From: Desulfoscipio geothermicus
Lineage (GTDB): Bacteria > Bacillota > Desulfotomaculia > Desulfotomaculales > Desulfallaceae
Length of the DNA stretch: 32,909 nucleotides
Reading direction: 5' to 3'
NCBI GenBank assembly: GCA_016841905.1
Contig: JAENYF010000036.1
Location: 1 to 32,909 of the forward strand
In this document: one piece after another, positions 1 through 7,712 of the stretch
Layout of the letters: every line of letters begins with the position of its first letter
Numbering within the stretch: the stretch's first letter is position 1
Translations under genes and position numbers: made by a program
The notes under the pieces: generated by a model
Databases searched by the model: none
What the model was told of the DNA's origin: nothing
What the model saw: the letters and a program-made list of their open reading frames with translations, nothing else

Positions 1-32
1 ATACAATTGTCAGGGGCATAAGTTAATATTTT

Positions 33-51
33 AGGTGCCTGGCACCTTTTT
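33..51 (+). terminator. GC-rich palindrome followed by T-run (possible terminator)
   Basis: A perfect 7-bp inverted repeat with a single-base loop (AGGTGCC-T-GGCACCT) is followed by TTTTT on the plus strand. It could be the terminator of a plus-strand gene lying before the window. A 1-base loop cannot close, so the real hairpin would have a shorter stem. The same GGTGCC/GGCACC core is also a common intergenic repeat in Firmicutes. Confidence 0.35.
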
Positions 52-148
52 GTTCTAACGGCAAACGTTCAAGTGCATACAAGGCGTTCCCGATACCTAA
101 TACTTGAAATTATGTCCCCCCTTATTCAAATTCAATTGATTCGATTGA

Positions 149-946
149 TTATTTCAATTCCGTTTTCGTATCCAGCATCCGGGCAATCCAGATAAAGGCA
201 ATCGCGAAAAGAATGAAGGTAAAAATAATCTCCAGATCCAGCCCCAGGATGCTTCCGGTGAACAAGCCGACCTGCTCTGCAAAAAGCCTGTCAAATAGCC
301 AGCTTAATGAGATGCCTGCTACGGCTCCGGTTAAAAAGGTTACAGGCACTGCACCCTTTATTTTGTGCCGGATCACTGAATGGAGGGTGGAAAAGAAATT
401 AAAAAACACAGCGATTGACATTAAGCCTACGGCTGAATTCAGGATGTATTTGGCAATTTCCAGGAACAAACCGGAAGCCATTTCGCGACTTTCCAGGATA
501 AACTTGAGGATATTATCCATTTCGAATTGGATGTTCGGAGGGGACGCCATCTTAATCACCATGAAGGTCAGAAAGGCTAGTACTCCGGATAAGCTGATTC
601 CCGCCAGAATATAAAGAAAGTACACGATGTATTTGGCTAAAAGTCTTTTCCAGCCCGGTTCAGGAATATATGCCTCGAATACGGCATGCTTGTCGTTGAG
701 GTCATGGTTGAAGAGTGTTAAACTGGAAATAAACGGCACAACGAAGGTTAATATCATGAGTATTGCCAGACCGAAGAAGCTAACGATACCTAGAATCTGC
801 TGCAGCAACGGCATCTCCCAGTTTATTCTTTCGCCGCTGAAATAACCTGTAATCAGGAAGAACGTCGCAAAGATCAAAATAGTGATAAAGGACCAAAGTA
901 CACTCTTTTTCAACTTCTTGAATTCATATTTTAAAAGAGCCGTCAT
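149..946 (-). CDS. ABC-2 type transporter permease
   Basis: This 265-residue integral membrane protein has about six hydrophobic segments: near residues 18-38, 55-80, 105-135, 160-185, 200-220 and 235-258. The N-terminus (MTALLKYEFKKLKKS) is the basic amphipathic start typical of ABC-2 permeases of the YtrC/YtrD or bacitracin-export kind. A GGAGG lies about 10 nt before the ATG, and the start overlaps the stop of the upstream ATPase gene by 4 nt (ATGA), so translation is probably coupled. It is the last gene of a regulator-ATPase-permease operon and presumably forms the membrane half of the transporter with that ATPase. The substrate cannot be told from sequence. In YtrA-controlled systems such transporters often respond to cell-wall-active compounds; applying that here is inference. 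Confidence 0.85.
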   Translation of the reverse strand: MTALLKYEFKKLKKSVLWSFITILIFATFFLITGYFSGERINWEMPLLQQILGIVSFFGLAILMILTFVVPFISSLTLFNHDLNDKHAVFEAYIPEPGWKRLLAKYIVYFLYILAGISLSGVLAFLTFMVIKMASPPNIQFEMDNILKFILESREMASGLFLEIAKYILNSAVGLMSIAVFFNFFSTLHSVIRHKIKGAVPVTFLTGAVAGISLSWLFDRLFAEQVGLFTGSILGLDLEIIFTFILFAIAFIWIARMLDTKTELK

Positions 947-1632
947 CTGCGGTACACCTCCCTGTAAAGTTCATCCAGTGACATTTTCTTTTCTGCTCTG
1001 ATTGTTTCTACATCGCCTATATAGCGGATCTCACCGTCCCGGATAAAGTAGACTTCATCCAGCAGTCGCTCCAGTTCATTGATCAAATGGCTGGTAACGA
1101 GCAGGGTGCTGTCCTGGGAAAATCCGGAGGAGATCAGCCGGAGAATTTCCTCCCGGGCTACCGGGTCCACTCCATCCAAAGGTTCATCCAAAACTATCAA
1201 TTTAGCCTTTCTGGAGATGGCTAGGGCCAATGCATATTTACTCTTCATTCCCTTTGAAAGACTGCTGATCTTCATATCGGGGCTCAAATCCACTTCCTTT
1301 AAAAGCTGGTGGAAGCGCTCCATGTCGAAATCATTGAAGAAACTTTCATAGGTGTCGGCAGCCCCCTGTATGGTCATGCCATCCGGCATGAAATCTGATG
1401 TAGTCAGTCCCGAGATATTAGCCTTCAAAGCCGGTGAGAGCTTTTTACCATCGATACTGACACTTCCACTGTCTGCTCTCAATTCGCTTACCAGAATCCG
1501 GAGCAGTGTCGTCTTGCCGGAACCGTTGGGTCCCAGAAGACCCACAATTTTGCCCTGTTTCAGTTTCATCGTTGCATTTTTCAATGCAGTTTTTCTTTGA
1601 TATCCTTTCGAAACACCTTGGATGTCAATCAT
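943..1632 (-). CDS. ABC transporter ATP-binding protein
   Basis: This 229-residue nucleotide-binding subunit has Walker A GPNGSGKT at residues 34-41, a signature-like LSKGMKSKYALALAI, Walker B LIVLDEPLDGVDP, and the switch histidine in LLVTSHL. The signature has K in place of the usual second G (LSKG for LSGG), which is common in the ABC-2/YtrB/EcsA branch. A GAGGGG ribosome binding site sits about 7 nt before the ATG. The gene overlaps the end of the upstream GntR-type regulator by 8 nt and the start of the downstream permease by 4 nt. It supplies ATP hydrolysis for an exporter whose substrate is unknown. Confidence 0.9.
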   Translation of the reverse strand: MIDIQGVSKGYQRKTALKNATMKLKQGKIVGLLGPNGSGKTTLLRILVSELRADSGSVSIDGKKLSPALKANISGLTTSDFMPDGMTIQGAADTYESFFNDFDMERFHQLLKEVDLSPDMKISSLSKGMKSKYALALAISRKAKLIVLDEPLDGVDPVAREEILRLISSGFSQDSTLLVTSHLINELERLLDEVYFIRDGEIRYIGDVETIRAEKKMSLDELYREVYRR

Positions 1633-2002
1633 GCTGTTCCCCTCTTTTTAGCCAGGCATTATCCAATGCCTTTAGCATATCGTTTTTCGAGTAACCGAGC
1701 TTTTGTATTTCCTCAATAAAATTCTGGATGACTTTTGCTGCTTCCTCGTTCTTCAAGTCTTCCAGTAATCCAGGCTCCATTTTTACAAAGGTTCCGATGC
1801 CGCGTTCCGAATAAGTCAAACTTTGTTTATCCAATTCCATGAACACCCGCTGCACCGTATTGGGATTCACCTGATATTGCTCGGCAATCTCCCTCACCGA
1901 CGGTAGCTTATCCCCACCTTTTAGTTTTCCGCTTATCATTGATCCTTTGATTTCCTTAACGATCTGCAGATAGATTGGAATGCCGTCAACAAACTTAAAC
2001 AA
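1625..2002 (-). CDS. GntR family transcriptional regulator, YtrA subfamily
   Basis: This 125-residue protein has the GntR winged-helix at its N-terminus (IPIYLQIVKEIKGSMISGKL, then LPSVREIAEQYQVNPNTVQRVFMELDKQSL and a wing ending in GIGTFV). Only about 50 residues follow, too few for a FadR or HutC ligand domain and typical of the short YtrA class. YtrA regulators sit first in an operon and repress the ABC transporter genes behind them, which matches this layout. The start is TTG, chosen because AGGGG lies 8 nt upstream; the nearby ATG is out of frame. The inverted repeat at 2029-2056 is the likely operator. Confidence 0.9.
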   Translation of the reverse strand: MFKFVDGIPIYLQIVKEIKGSMISGKLKGGDKLPSVREIAEQYQVNPNTVQRVFMELDKQSLTYSERGIGTFVKMEPGLLEDLKNEEAAKVIQNFIEEIQKLGYSKNDMLKALDNAWLKRGEQHD

Positions 2003-2028
2003 TATGTCATCCCCTCACACCTCATTTC

Positions 2029-2056
2029 TTAGTGTACTATCACAATAGCACACTAA
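2029..2056 (-). promoter_or_regulatory. Inverted repeat, probable YtrA-type operator
   Basis: Two 12-nt arms (TTAGTGTACTAT and ATAGCACACTAA) match at 11 of 12 positions around a 4-nt spacer, CACA. The repeat covers the -10 element and the expected transcription start of the GntR operon, 27 nt before the regulator's start codon. YtrA-type repressors bind AGTGTA-like palindromes at their own promoters. Position and sequence fit autorepression; binding itself is inferred. Confidence 0.65.
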
Positions 2057-2070
2057 TACAATAATATCAA
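2042..2070 (-). promoter_or_regulatory. Sigma-A-like promoter of the GntR-ABC operon
   Basis: On the minus strand TTGATA (2065-2070) and TATTGT (2042-2047) are separated by exactly 17 nt. The -10 lies within the inverted repeat described for 2029-2056, so a bound repressor would block polymerase. Confidence 0.55.
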
Positions 2071-2090
2071 CTGTTTTTTTGGTATAACAT

Positions 2091-2120
2091 AAAAAAAGTA
2101 CAGCCCGCCAAAGGCCTGCT
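2091..2120 (-). terminator. Probable terminator of a decayed gene
   Basis: On the minus strand an imperfect GC-rich hairpin (AGC..GCC-TTT-GGC..GCT) is followed shortly by seven T residues. It lies about 40 nt beyond the stop of the gene remnant at 2161-2319 and probably once ended its transcript. Confidence 0.4.
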
Positions 2121-2160
2121 AATCCTTGCGTGATGCTTCAAATCAGTTATTCGGTTTTTA

Positions 2161-2319
2161 TTATGCCTGAGCCAATTCATTAGTATCACGGGCAAAGATA
2201 ATCACCTGGAAGATGGAGTTGAGCGCCACCAAAGCGACTGATATAAGCAGTTGTTGTGCCCCCAATGCACCAAAAATATATTGGCTAACGTTGGCGGCGA
2301 AACGATGGGTTGTCTGGAT
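2161..2319 (-). pseudogene. C-terminal remnant of an unidentified membrane protein
   Basis: An open stretch of 52 codons ends in TAA. It encodes a polar start, a hydrophobic stretch (about residues 14-43, including LLISVALVALNSIFQVII) and a charged tail, RDTNELAQA. There is no start codon or ribosome binding site at its beginning, and a TGA closes the frame just upstream. A terminator-like hairpin follows at a normal distance. I read it as the surviving 3' end of a larger gene; the family was not recognised. Confidence 0.4.
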
Positions 2320-2527
2320 TCAATCAAGCTTTTCTTGATGTCATATCTTCTGGTAAGATTTTCTTCTGTTTGTTCGAATGGTATTAATCTTTCTTCTGTA
2401 TAAAATTATACATGATTATAAAGCTTGTTCAGGAATCTCTTCCCATTACCGGACAAATTTATGAGTAATGGGCAGCTAAGGCTCCCTAAATGAATATATG
2501 CTCATAATCTAGATATCCAACATTTCA
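2320..2527. other. AT-rich spacer without recognisable content
   Basis: Both strands are broken by frequent stops in all frames. No conserved RNA motif, repeat or strong promoter was found. It is part of the decayed accessory stretch. Confidence 0.5.
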
Positions 2528-3181
2528 TTACTGTTTAACAATAACACCCCAAAGGCCAATCAAATTTGCTGCTTGAAACATATTGATAATAGCTCCTTTT
2601 AGCTCAATGGGAGGAGTAGATACTATTGGTGCAACAAACTCATTATTGGTAAAGTCTACTGTTGCCAACATCGTTTTAAAAAAGTTATTATTTACAAATT
2701 TGGAATCTACTGCAACAAATCTTTTCAGTTTTGATTCAACCATAGACGATTCAGTAAAATCAATGTGATCAAATAATACATTAGTCATTTTCGTTTTGTT
2801 GAAATATGAATACTTAAAATTTGATTGTTCAAAAGTTGTTTGTTTTACAACCGTATCGCTCATATCTATGCCAATACCTTTACAGGATGCAAACCGGCAT
2901 CGTTCAAAATAGACTCCTGTAAATTTACTGTTTGATAAGTCGCAAGATTGAAATAAAACATCAACAAAACTTGCTTTTTCAAAATTGCAACTATGAAAGG
3001 TGCAATTCTCGAAAATGCTCTTTCGGATTTCAATTTTAAAAAATTCAGCGCCTTCAATTAGTTCTTCATAACTTTTAATTTCATAAATTGGCAATTCTTC
3101 CGACAAGAAGTCCTGAGCATAGGAAGAAAAATCATCAATCTGAATGAGTTCTTTTGATATTTGTGAACGTATAATATTCAT
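2528..3181 (-). CDS. Pentapeptide repeat protein
   Basis: In this 217-residue protein, roughly residues 50-180 follow the A(D/N)LXX-type pentapeptide period with F, L or M at the central position, for example [32 protein letters not shown] and [16 protein letters not shown]. Such repeats fold as a right-handed quadrilateral beta-helix. The C-terminal tail ([23 protein letters not shown]) is the hydrophobic helix seen at the end of many Qnr/MfpA-like proteins, which are also about 200-220 residues long and protect DNA gyrase. That family includes many proteins of unknown role, so a gyrase function is only a possibility. An AGGA lies 8 nt before the ATG. The gene stands alone among pseudogenes in DNA more AT-rich than the cobalamin cluster, suggesting horizontal acquisition. 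Confidence 0.8.
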   Translation of the reverse strand: MNIIRSQISKELIQIDDFSSYAQDFLSEELPIYEIKSYEELIEGAEFFKIEIRKSIFENCTFHSCNFEKASFVDVLFQSCDLSNSKFTGVYFERCRFASCKGIGIDMSDTVVKQTTFEQSNFKYSYFNKTKMTNVLFDHIDFTESSMVESKLKRFVAVDSKFVNNNFFKTMLATVDFTNNEFVAPIVSTPPIELKGAIINMFQAANLIGLWGVIVKQ

Positions 3182-3251
3182 ATTATTATTCCTTTTTTCT
3201 TTTAGATTAACGAGCTGACCGCGCTATAGTTCTCATACATTAGAGTCGTGT

Positions 3252-3297
3252 ATTCCAGGTACATCCGGACACTGATTCCGTAAGCATCCGGACACTT
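3252..3297. mobile_element. IS21-family-like terminal repeats (solo remnant)
   Basis: Two imperfect 21-nt direct repeats with a 23-nt period each run from ATTCC to CATCCGGACAC; read on the minus strand the motif is GTGTCCGGATG...GGAAT. Repeated TGTCCGGAT blocks separated by CTTACGGAAT-like sequence are what I recall of the multiple terminal repeats of IS21 (istA/istB) elements. No transposase gene is present, so this would be an isolated end left by deletion. The family assignment comes from memory of the motif, not from a search. Confidence 0.45.
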
Positions 3298-3302
3298 GTC
3301 GG

Positions 3303-3539
3303 TTATGTAATTTTACTGTAAATAATCATGTCACTCAATACAAAGTGTTTAGGTTCAAGAATAATAATATCAGGCTTAATAGTTAACTGACTATTAGAAT
3401 CATACCATGAGACTTCTGTATGTATAGAATGAACCATTATTAGAAAGCATTTCAAATCATCCTCAGTCAGAATTATTCCTTGAGCTTGTCTATATGCAGT
3501 CTCAATTTCAGTTATTTTTTATTCAATGCTATCTATCAT
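3303..3539 (-). pseudogene. Unidentified short gene broken by an in-frame stop
   Basis: Reading from ATG, six codons (MIDSIE) are followed by TAA at 3519-3521. The same frame then stays open for 71 codons with protein-like composition: KITEIETAYRQAQGIILTEDD, later IHTEVSWYDSNSQLTI and IIILEPKHFVLSDMIIY. The frame ends in a second TAA. An ancestral protein of about 78 residues is likely. No family was recognised; size and setting would fit a small accessory or immunity-type protein, but nothing shows this. Confidence 0.4.
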
Positions 3540-3698
3540 ATGTTTAAATCATTTATTCCTCTCCTTACCATTTCGACTAACGTTCCCGTACTCCCGACGC
3601 CGCCACCTTGCCATTGGCATGAATAACAGAGCATTGATACCTGTACATAGTTCACAAAATTAAATATTCGATTAATTCATGTAAATTGTACAGTACTC

Positions 3699-4103
3699 TC
3701 AAAGTACCCAAAGCAAAGGATCTGAAGAGTTTTTGCGTCTCTTAACAGAAATCCCATAGTTGTGGTGCGCTCCCAAACATTTCTTATGAAGTAATCTTTG
3801 CTCAATTAGGTCAGATTCTTTTTGCAGGGTTTCTCGATATTCTTTTTGCCTCGATTCTTCTTAAATTAACAGCTGGAAATTACTTAATTTAAGGTTGGGT
3901 ATATGGCATCTAATCTTTGCAAAACATGAATTCCAAGTACCCTTCACTGTTAATGCCATATCCTTGCACGGGACCTTCTGGTGCATAAAAGCGCCCACCA
4001 AATCCTCCCACAGTTCATCCTAGACCTCTTTTTCCCCAAATACACTGGTCAACTGATCATACCAATCCTTTTCCTGATAAAAGCATTGAAGGTGATGAAA
4101 CAA
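3699..4103 (-). pseudogene. Unidentified gene with two in-frame stops
   Basis: One minus-strand frame reads as protein through about 134 codons but is cut by TAG (4020-4022) and TAA (3861-3863). The pieces read LFHHLQCFYQEKDWYDQL, DELWEDLVGAFMHQKVPCKD, then EESRQKEYRETLQKESDLIE and GAHHNYGISVKRRKNSSDP. A TTG at 4101-4103 is the earliest plausible start, but no good ribosome binding site precedes it. The composition looks like a real, once-expressed cytosolic protein. I did not recognise it. Confidence 0.4.
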
Positions 4104-4106
4104 TAA

Positions 4107-4355
4107 TTGAAACTAGAGGTGCGTTTGTTAGCCGAGCTAGCTTTTGCTACTCCCTACCTTATCCGTCCCATTGAGCACGGAGCGGATGTGAAATCTCTTG
4201 TCATTCACCCCGCTTCTACAACCCATTCACAGATGAACCAAGAAGAATTGCTGTCCAGCGGTATTAAACCGAATACCGTTAGACTTTCTATCGGAACTGA
4301 ACATATTGACGACATTATAGAGGATTTGGAACACGGCTTTGCATCAATTAAATGA
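4107..4355 (+). pseudogene. C-terminal fragment of O-acetylhomoserine sulfhydrylase
   Basis: The 82-codon frame has, from about residue 26, the characteristic C-terminus of the PLP-dependent Cys/Met metabolism family: DVKSLVIHPASTTHSQMN, then a GIKPNTVRLSIGTEHIDDII tail. In full-length MetY-type enzymes (about 425 residues) this holds the substrate-binding arginine and the end of the small domain. The PLP lysine and the whole large domain are missing. The first 25 residues do not look like the family and may be frameshifted sequence. It is a gene scrap at the edge of the decayed region, convergent with cbiA. Confidence 0.65.
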
Positions 4356-4369
4356 GGAAAGTTTCCCGT

Positions 4370-5818
4370 TCATTTTTTATGAGCCCTATATTCTGCACAG
4401 CCTTCTACAAAGCTCCCGGCAAACTCTGGGTTTGACCAGAAATGCATATGCGCATACCCGGCAAGGAGGTGGTAAATTTGATATCCACAGCTCCATAATT
4501 GGTTAATTAAGCCATCCCTGCGTTTTGAAACTTCAAAGCACGGTTTAAATCTTTTATTCACTACCGTTTCGGAGTAGTGAAATTCATGAGCCCGTATTTC
4601 AGAACCTTTTTTAGCCAATATCGTATCATCCATCAATTTGACATACACATAACCAAATCTTTTCAATGATGTTGACATGTTGCTTTTACCGGGAATGAGT
4701 CCAACCATGGCAAATTCTCTGTCTTCCCCAACCCTGATGCTGTCTGTCAGGTACATCAGCCCTCCACATTCCGCATATGTAGGTAAACCTTGCTCAACAT
4801 GGCTTTTTATATCCATGCGCATCGCCAGGTTGTTTTGCAGCTCCTCTGCCCATATTTCCGGATAACCCCCACCGATATAAAGCCCGTCCACATTTTCCGG
4901 TAGTCTGTCGTCACTCACCGGACTAAAAAACACGACCTCTGCACCCAGCATTTCTAACAACTCCAGGTTATCTTGATAATAGAAGCAGAATGCCTTGTCT
5001 TTGGCCACCGCAATCTTTAACTTCTCAACAGCAGCTGTTTCAATTTTAGGAGTATTATTAAATACATCAATTTCTTTCGCCTTCCCGGCTAGCTTAAGCA
5101 ATAGCTCCAAATCAACAGTTGTTTGAATTTGCCGGGATATCATTCCGACCTTTACCTTAAGGTCGTCGATTTCTGCGCTTGTTACAAGCCCGAGATGTCT
5201 GCTAGAAATAGTTACTTTATCCATGGGTCTTAAATACCCCAAAACTGCAATACCTGTGTTTTCTTCAATCGCTCCCTTCAGCAGTTTGTAATGCCCTGGA
5301 CTGGACACATTATTAATTATAATTCCTTGCACATTGACGTTTTTATCAAACTCAACAAAACCCTTAACCAAAGCAGCAGCACTGAGGGACATGGCTCCAC
5401 CACTAATTACAAGAATAACCGGGGCGCCGATAATTTTGGACACATCCGCTGTGCTTCCCTCCAAGGATCTGCCGCCATAACCGTCATATAAGCCCATTAC
5501 ACCTTCAATAATAGCAATGTCTGCATCAATTAAATGCTTGGCAAAAAGATATTGGACGGTATTTTCCTGAAGCATCCAGCTATCAAGATTCACCGAGCCC
5601 CTTCCAGTTACAAAAGTATGAAACATCGGGTCAATAAAGTCAGGCCCCACCTTGAATGGCTGCACCTTCAGACCTCTTTCTACCAATGCAGCCATAATGC
5701 CTATAGACAGGGTAGTTTTACCGCAGCCGCTGTTGGTTCCCGCTATGACAATGCTTGGTCTAATCAAGGGAGTGGATACGGTCTTTGATAATATCTGCAA
5801 TTCTGTCATCATCTCCAA
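4370..5818 (-). CDS. cbiA: Cobyrinate a,c-diamide synthase
   Basis: CbiA performs ATP- and glutamine-dependent amidation of the a and c carboxylates of cobyrinate. The 482-residue frame has an N-terminal dethiobiotin-synthetase-like ATPase domain with P-loop GTNSGCGKTT near residues 27-36, and a C-terminal class I glutaminase domain with the nucleophile in YAECGGLMYL and a late HFHYSE histidine. Length suits the family (about 450-480). The 5' end overlaps cbiX by nearly 60 nt. Possible starts are TTG (5818), ATG (5812 or 5809) or a TTG nearer the P-loop at about 5767; ribosome binding signals are weak, so the start is uncertain. It is the last gene of the btu-cbi operon; no clear terminator follows. 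Confidence 0.92.
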   Translation of the reverse strand: MEMMTELQILSKTVSTPLIRPSIVIAGTNSGCGKTTLSIGIMAALVERGLKVQPFKVGPDFIDPMFHTFVTGRGSVNLDSWMLQENTVQYLFAKHLIDADIAIIEGVMGLYDGYGGRSLEGSTADVSKIIGAPVILVISGGAMSLSAAALVKGFVEFDKNVNVQGIIINNVSSPGHYKLLKGAIEENTGIAVLGYLRPMDKVTISSRHLGLVTSAEIDDLKVKVGMISRQIQTTVDLELLLKLAGKAKEIDVFNNTPKIETAAVEKLKIAVAKDKAFCFYYQDNLELLEMLGAEVVFFSPVSDDRLPENVDGLYIGGGYPEIWAEELQNNLAMRMDIKSHVEQGLPTYAECGGLMYLTDSIRVGEDREFAMVGLIPGKSNMSTSLKRFGYVYVKLMDDTILAKKGSEIRAHEFHYSETVVNKRFKPCFEVSKRRDGLINQLWSCGYQIYHLLAGYAHMHFWSNPEFAGSFVEGCAEYRAHKK

Positions 5819-6122
5819 GATGCTTGCTCATCTTCATTTCGATCCCGGGGTATTTGGTCATAATCATATTCAGTTCCTGCGGAATATCCTGGGTTACATG
5901 GATACCGTCAAATAAAAACATAGGTATAACCTTTATTTTATTGGCTCCTTTTTCTATAAGATATTCAATGCCTACTTCCAGGTTCTGTTGAGAAAACTGC
6001 AGATATGACGGGTAAATCAGATCTTCACCTGTTTTATCTTTTACCTTCTGCGTTAATGACCTGAGGATTATGTCTGTTTCGTGTCTTCTGCTTCCATGGG
6101 CCAATATTAATATGCCATTCAT
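5760..6122 (-). CDS. cbiX: Sirohydrochlorin cobaltochelatase, short CbiX type
   Basis: CbiX inserts Co2+ into sirohydrochlorin, the entry step of the anaerobic pathway. The 120-residue protein begins MNGILILAHGSRRHETD, with the metal-binding histidine at residue 9. It carries the family's second motif, KVIPMFLFDGIHVTQDIP, with the other active-site histidine. This is the half-size form (CbiX-S), which works as a dimer. The frame is open further upstream, but GAGAGG lies 9 nt before the chosen ATG, which removes 23 unconserved residues. It has no signal peptide and is therefore cytosolic, in contrast to the CbiK encoded earlier in the same operon. Confidence 0.9.
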   Translation of the reverse strand: MNGILILAHGSRRHETDIILRSLTQKVKDKTGEDLIYPSYLQFSQQNLEVGIEYLIEKGANKIKVIPMFLFDGIHVTQDIPQELNMIMTKYPGIEMKMSKHLGDDDRIADIIKDRIHSLD

Positions 6123-6156
6123 TGTATTCATCCTCTCGTTTAGTATCATTGTCCGA

Positions 6157-6957
6157 TCACATATATTGCTTGATAAATTCCAAAACCTCATCTACTGTGC
6201 TCACTTTTCGTGTATAAGCTATCTCAGGGCGTTCCACCAACACAACAGGAATGCCTAATTTTGCAGCTGCATTCAGTTTGTGCTCAGTCCCGCCTGCTTC
6301 CCCGCTTTCCTTGGTAACCAGAACTGCCGCATGACAATACTTTAACATTTCGATGTTAAGCTCTTCAGAGAAGGGCCCTTGCAGAGCAATAATATGCCCT
6401 ACCGATAAACCGGCTTCTTCACATTTGGCAACCATGCGGCTGTCGGGTAAAATCCTGGCAAAAAGCCTCATTTTATAATCCGGGATGCTTTTGGTAAACA
6501 CATTGATATACTTGCTCCCAATGGTCAGTAAAATATTACCTGCAATTTTCCCGGCTGCTTCTGCTGCCTTGGCAAAGCTTCTTACCGGTATCACCAACCT
6601 ACCGTCTTCTGCTGCCCCGTTGCCTACTATGGCCGTATTCTCACGTTCAAATCTCAAATACATTGCTCCCGTCTCCCTACAGGAGTGCATAGCATTAGCA
6701 GATACTTCCTTGGCAAAAGGATGAGAGGCATCCACGATACAAGTTACGTTGTTCTGCTGAACCAGCGCTGTTATTCCTGCCGAGTCCAATTTACCCTCAT
6801 GCAAACTAATTCCAGAACAGGTTTCCAGCAACTCTCTGCCAAAGCTTGTCGTAACGGTAGCAACTACAGTAGCTTGAATTTTAATCAGTTTATCGATGAT
6901 ATCCCTGGCATCCCTGGTACCTGCAATCACCATAATACGCTTCATCCTATAAACCAT
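6157..6957 (-). CDS. cbiJ: Cobalt-precorrin-6A reductase
   Basis: The enzyme reduces cobalt-precorrin-6A to -6B with NAD(P)H. The 266-residue protein shows the CbiJ/CobK start MVIAGTRDARDII, a mid-protein VDASHPFAKEVSANA segment (a family hallmark with the DASHPFA motif) and LLTIGSKYINVF. The C-terminal part (AAVLVTKESGEAGGTEHKL) matches the conserved TKeSG..GG motif. The start at 6957 overlaps cbiH by 11 nt and has AGGGG just upstream; an ATG four codons later is an alternative. Confidence 0.92.
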   Translation of the reverse strand: MVYRMKRIMVIAGTRDARDIIDKLIKIQATVVATVTTSFGRELLETCSGISLHEGKLDSAGITALVQQNNVTCIVDASHPFAKEVSANAMHSCRETGAMYLRFERENTAIVGNGAAEDGRLVIPVRSFAKAAEAAGKIAGNILLTIGSKYINVFTKSIPDYKMRLFARILPDSRMVAKCEEAGLSVGHIIALQGPFSEELNIEMLKYCHAAVLVTKESGEAGGTEHKLNAAAKLGIPVVLVERPEIAYTRKVSTVDEVLEFIKQYM

Positions 6958-7678
6958 ATCCCCTTGGCGTAATCATCCGGCCATTTTCTAAATAGGTCTT
7001 TGAATTTCCGATAATCACGACCGTAAACATATCAATTTCAAAATCAAGCATATTCGCCAGGGTGGCCATGTCATACGCTTCATTTTCCCTTCCGGCATTC
7101 CGCACAATACCGGCCGGTGTCGTTGTCTCTCTGTATTTAAGTACGATATCCCGGGCTTTTTCAATATAATCCACCCGGCTTTTACTTTTAGGATTATATA
7201 AACAAATTACAAAATCTCCTTGAGCAGCACATTCTACTCGCTTGTAGATCTGCTCCAAAGGCGTCATCAGATCACTTAAGCTGATCACGACAAAGTCATG
7301 CATGATGGGAGCCCCAAGAATAGCTGCTGCTGCGCTTGCTGCCGTTACTCCCGGGATCACCTCCACGGGTATGCCGCTTCCCGAATGATTGACGAATTCC
7401 AGCATAATGCCGGCCATCCCGTAGATCCCGCTATCCCCGCTGCTGATCAGGGCAACAGATTTCCCTTCCAGAGCCTTTTGAAGGGCCAACCGGCACCTTT
7501 CGATTTCCCGGGTCATTCCCGAACTTAGAAACTCCTTCCCGGGAAAATACTTCTCGACAAGCCTGATATATGTACTGTAGCCCATAATAATATCAGCGTT
7601 ATCCATGGCAGCTTTGGCTCGTTGAGTCATATCCGCAATGCTGCCCGGTCCTATACCTATTACAGCTATCTTTGACAT
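6947..7678 (-). CDS. cbiH: Cobalt-precorrin-3B C17-methyltransferase
   Basis: CbiH methylates C17 and drives ring contraction using S-adenosylmethionine. The 243-residue protein has the tetrapyrrole methylase fold: an N-terminal GIGPGSIADMT loop, SSGDSGIYGMA, the EVIPGVTAASAAAA segment and LYNPKSKSR. The DFVVISLSDLMTP motif is specific to the CbiH/CobJ group. It is not fused to another Cbi domain. It lies 34 nt after cbiG and overlaps the start of cbiJ. A GGAG lies about 13 nt before the ATG, a little far but the best candidate. Confidence 0.93.
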   Translation of the reverse strand: MSKIAVIGIGPGSIADMTQRAKAAMDNADIIMGYSTYIRLVEKYFPGKEFLSSGMTREIERCRLALQKALEGKSVALISSGDSGIYGMAGIMLEFVNHSGSGIPVEVIPGVTAASAAAAILGAPIMHDFVVISLSDLMTPLEQIYKRVECAAQGDFVICLYNPKSKSRVDYIEKARDIVLKYRETTTPAGIVRNAGRENEAYDMATLANMLDFEIDMFTVVIIGNSKTYLENGRMITPRGYGL

Positions 7679-7712
7679 GGTTTTATGCGTTCTCCTTTAC
7701 CAATGGTTATGT

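Noticed and set aside
1079..1600. Plus-strand open frames opposite the ABC ATPase gene
   Set aside because: They are antisense shadows of a gene with complete ATPase motifs and have no ribosome binding sites.
3570..3625. GC-rich block with TAACGTTCCCG resembling an attC-like or palindromic cassette repeat
   Set aside because: Only one copy is visible. No paired site, integrase or cassette array is present, so it cannot be supported.
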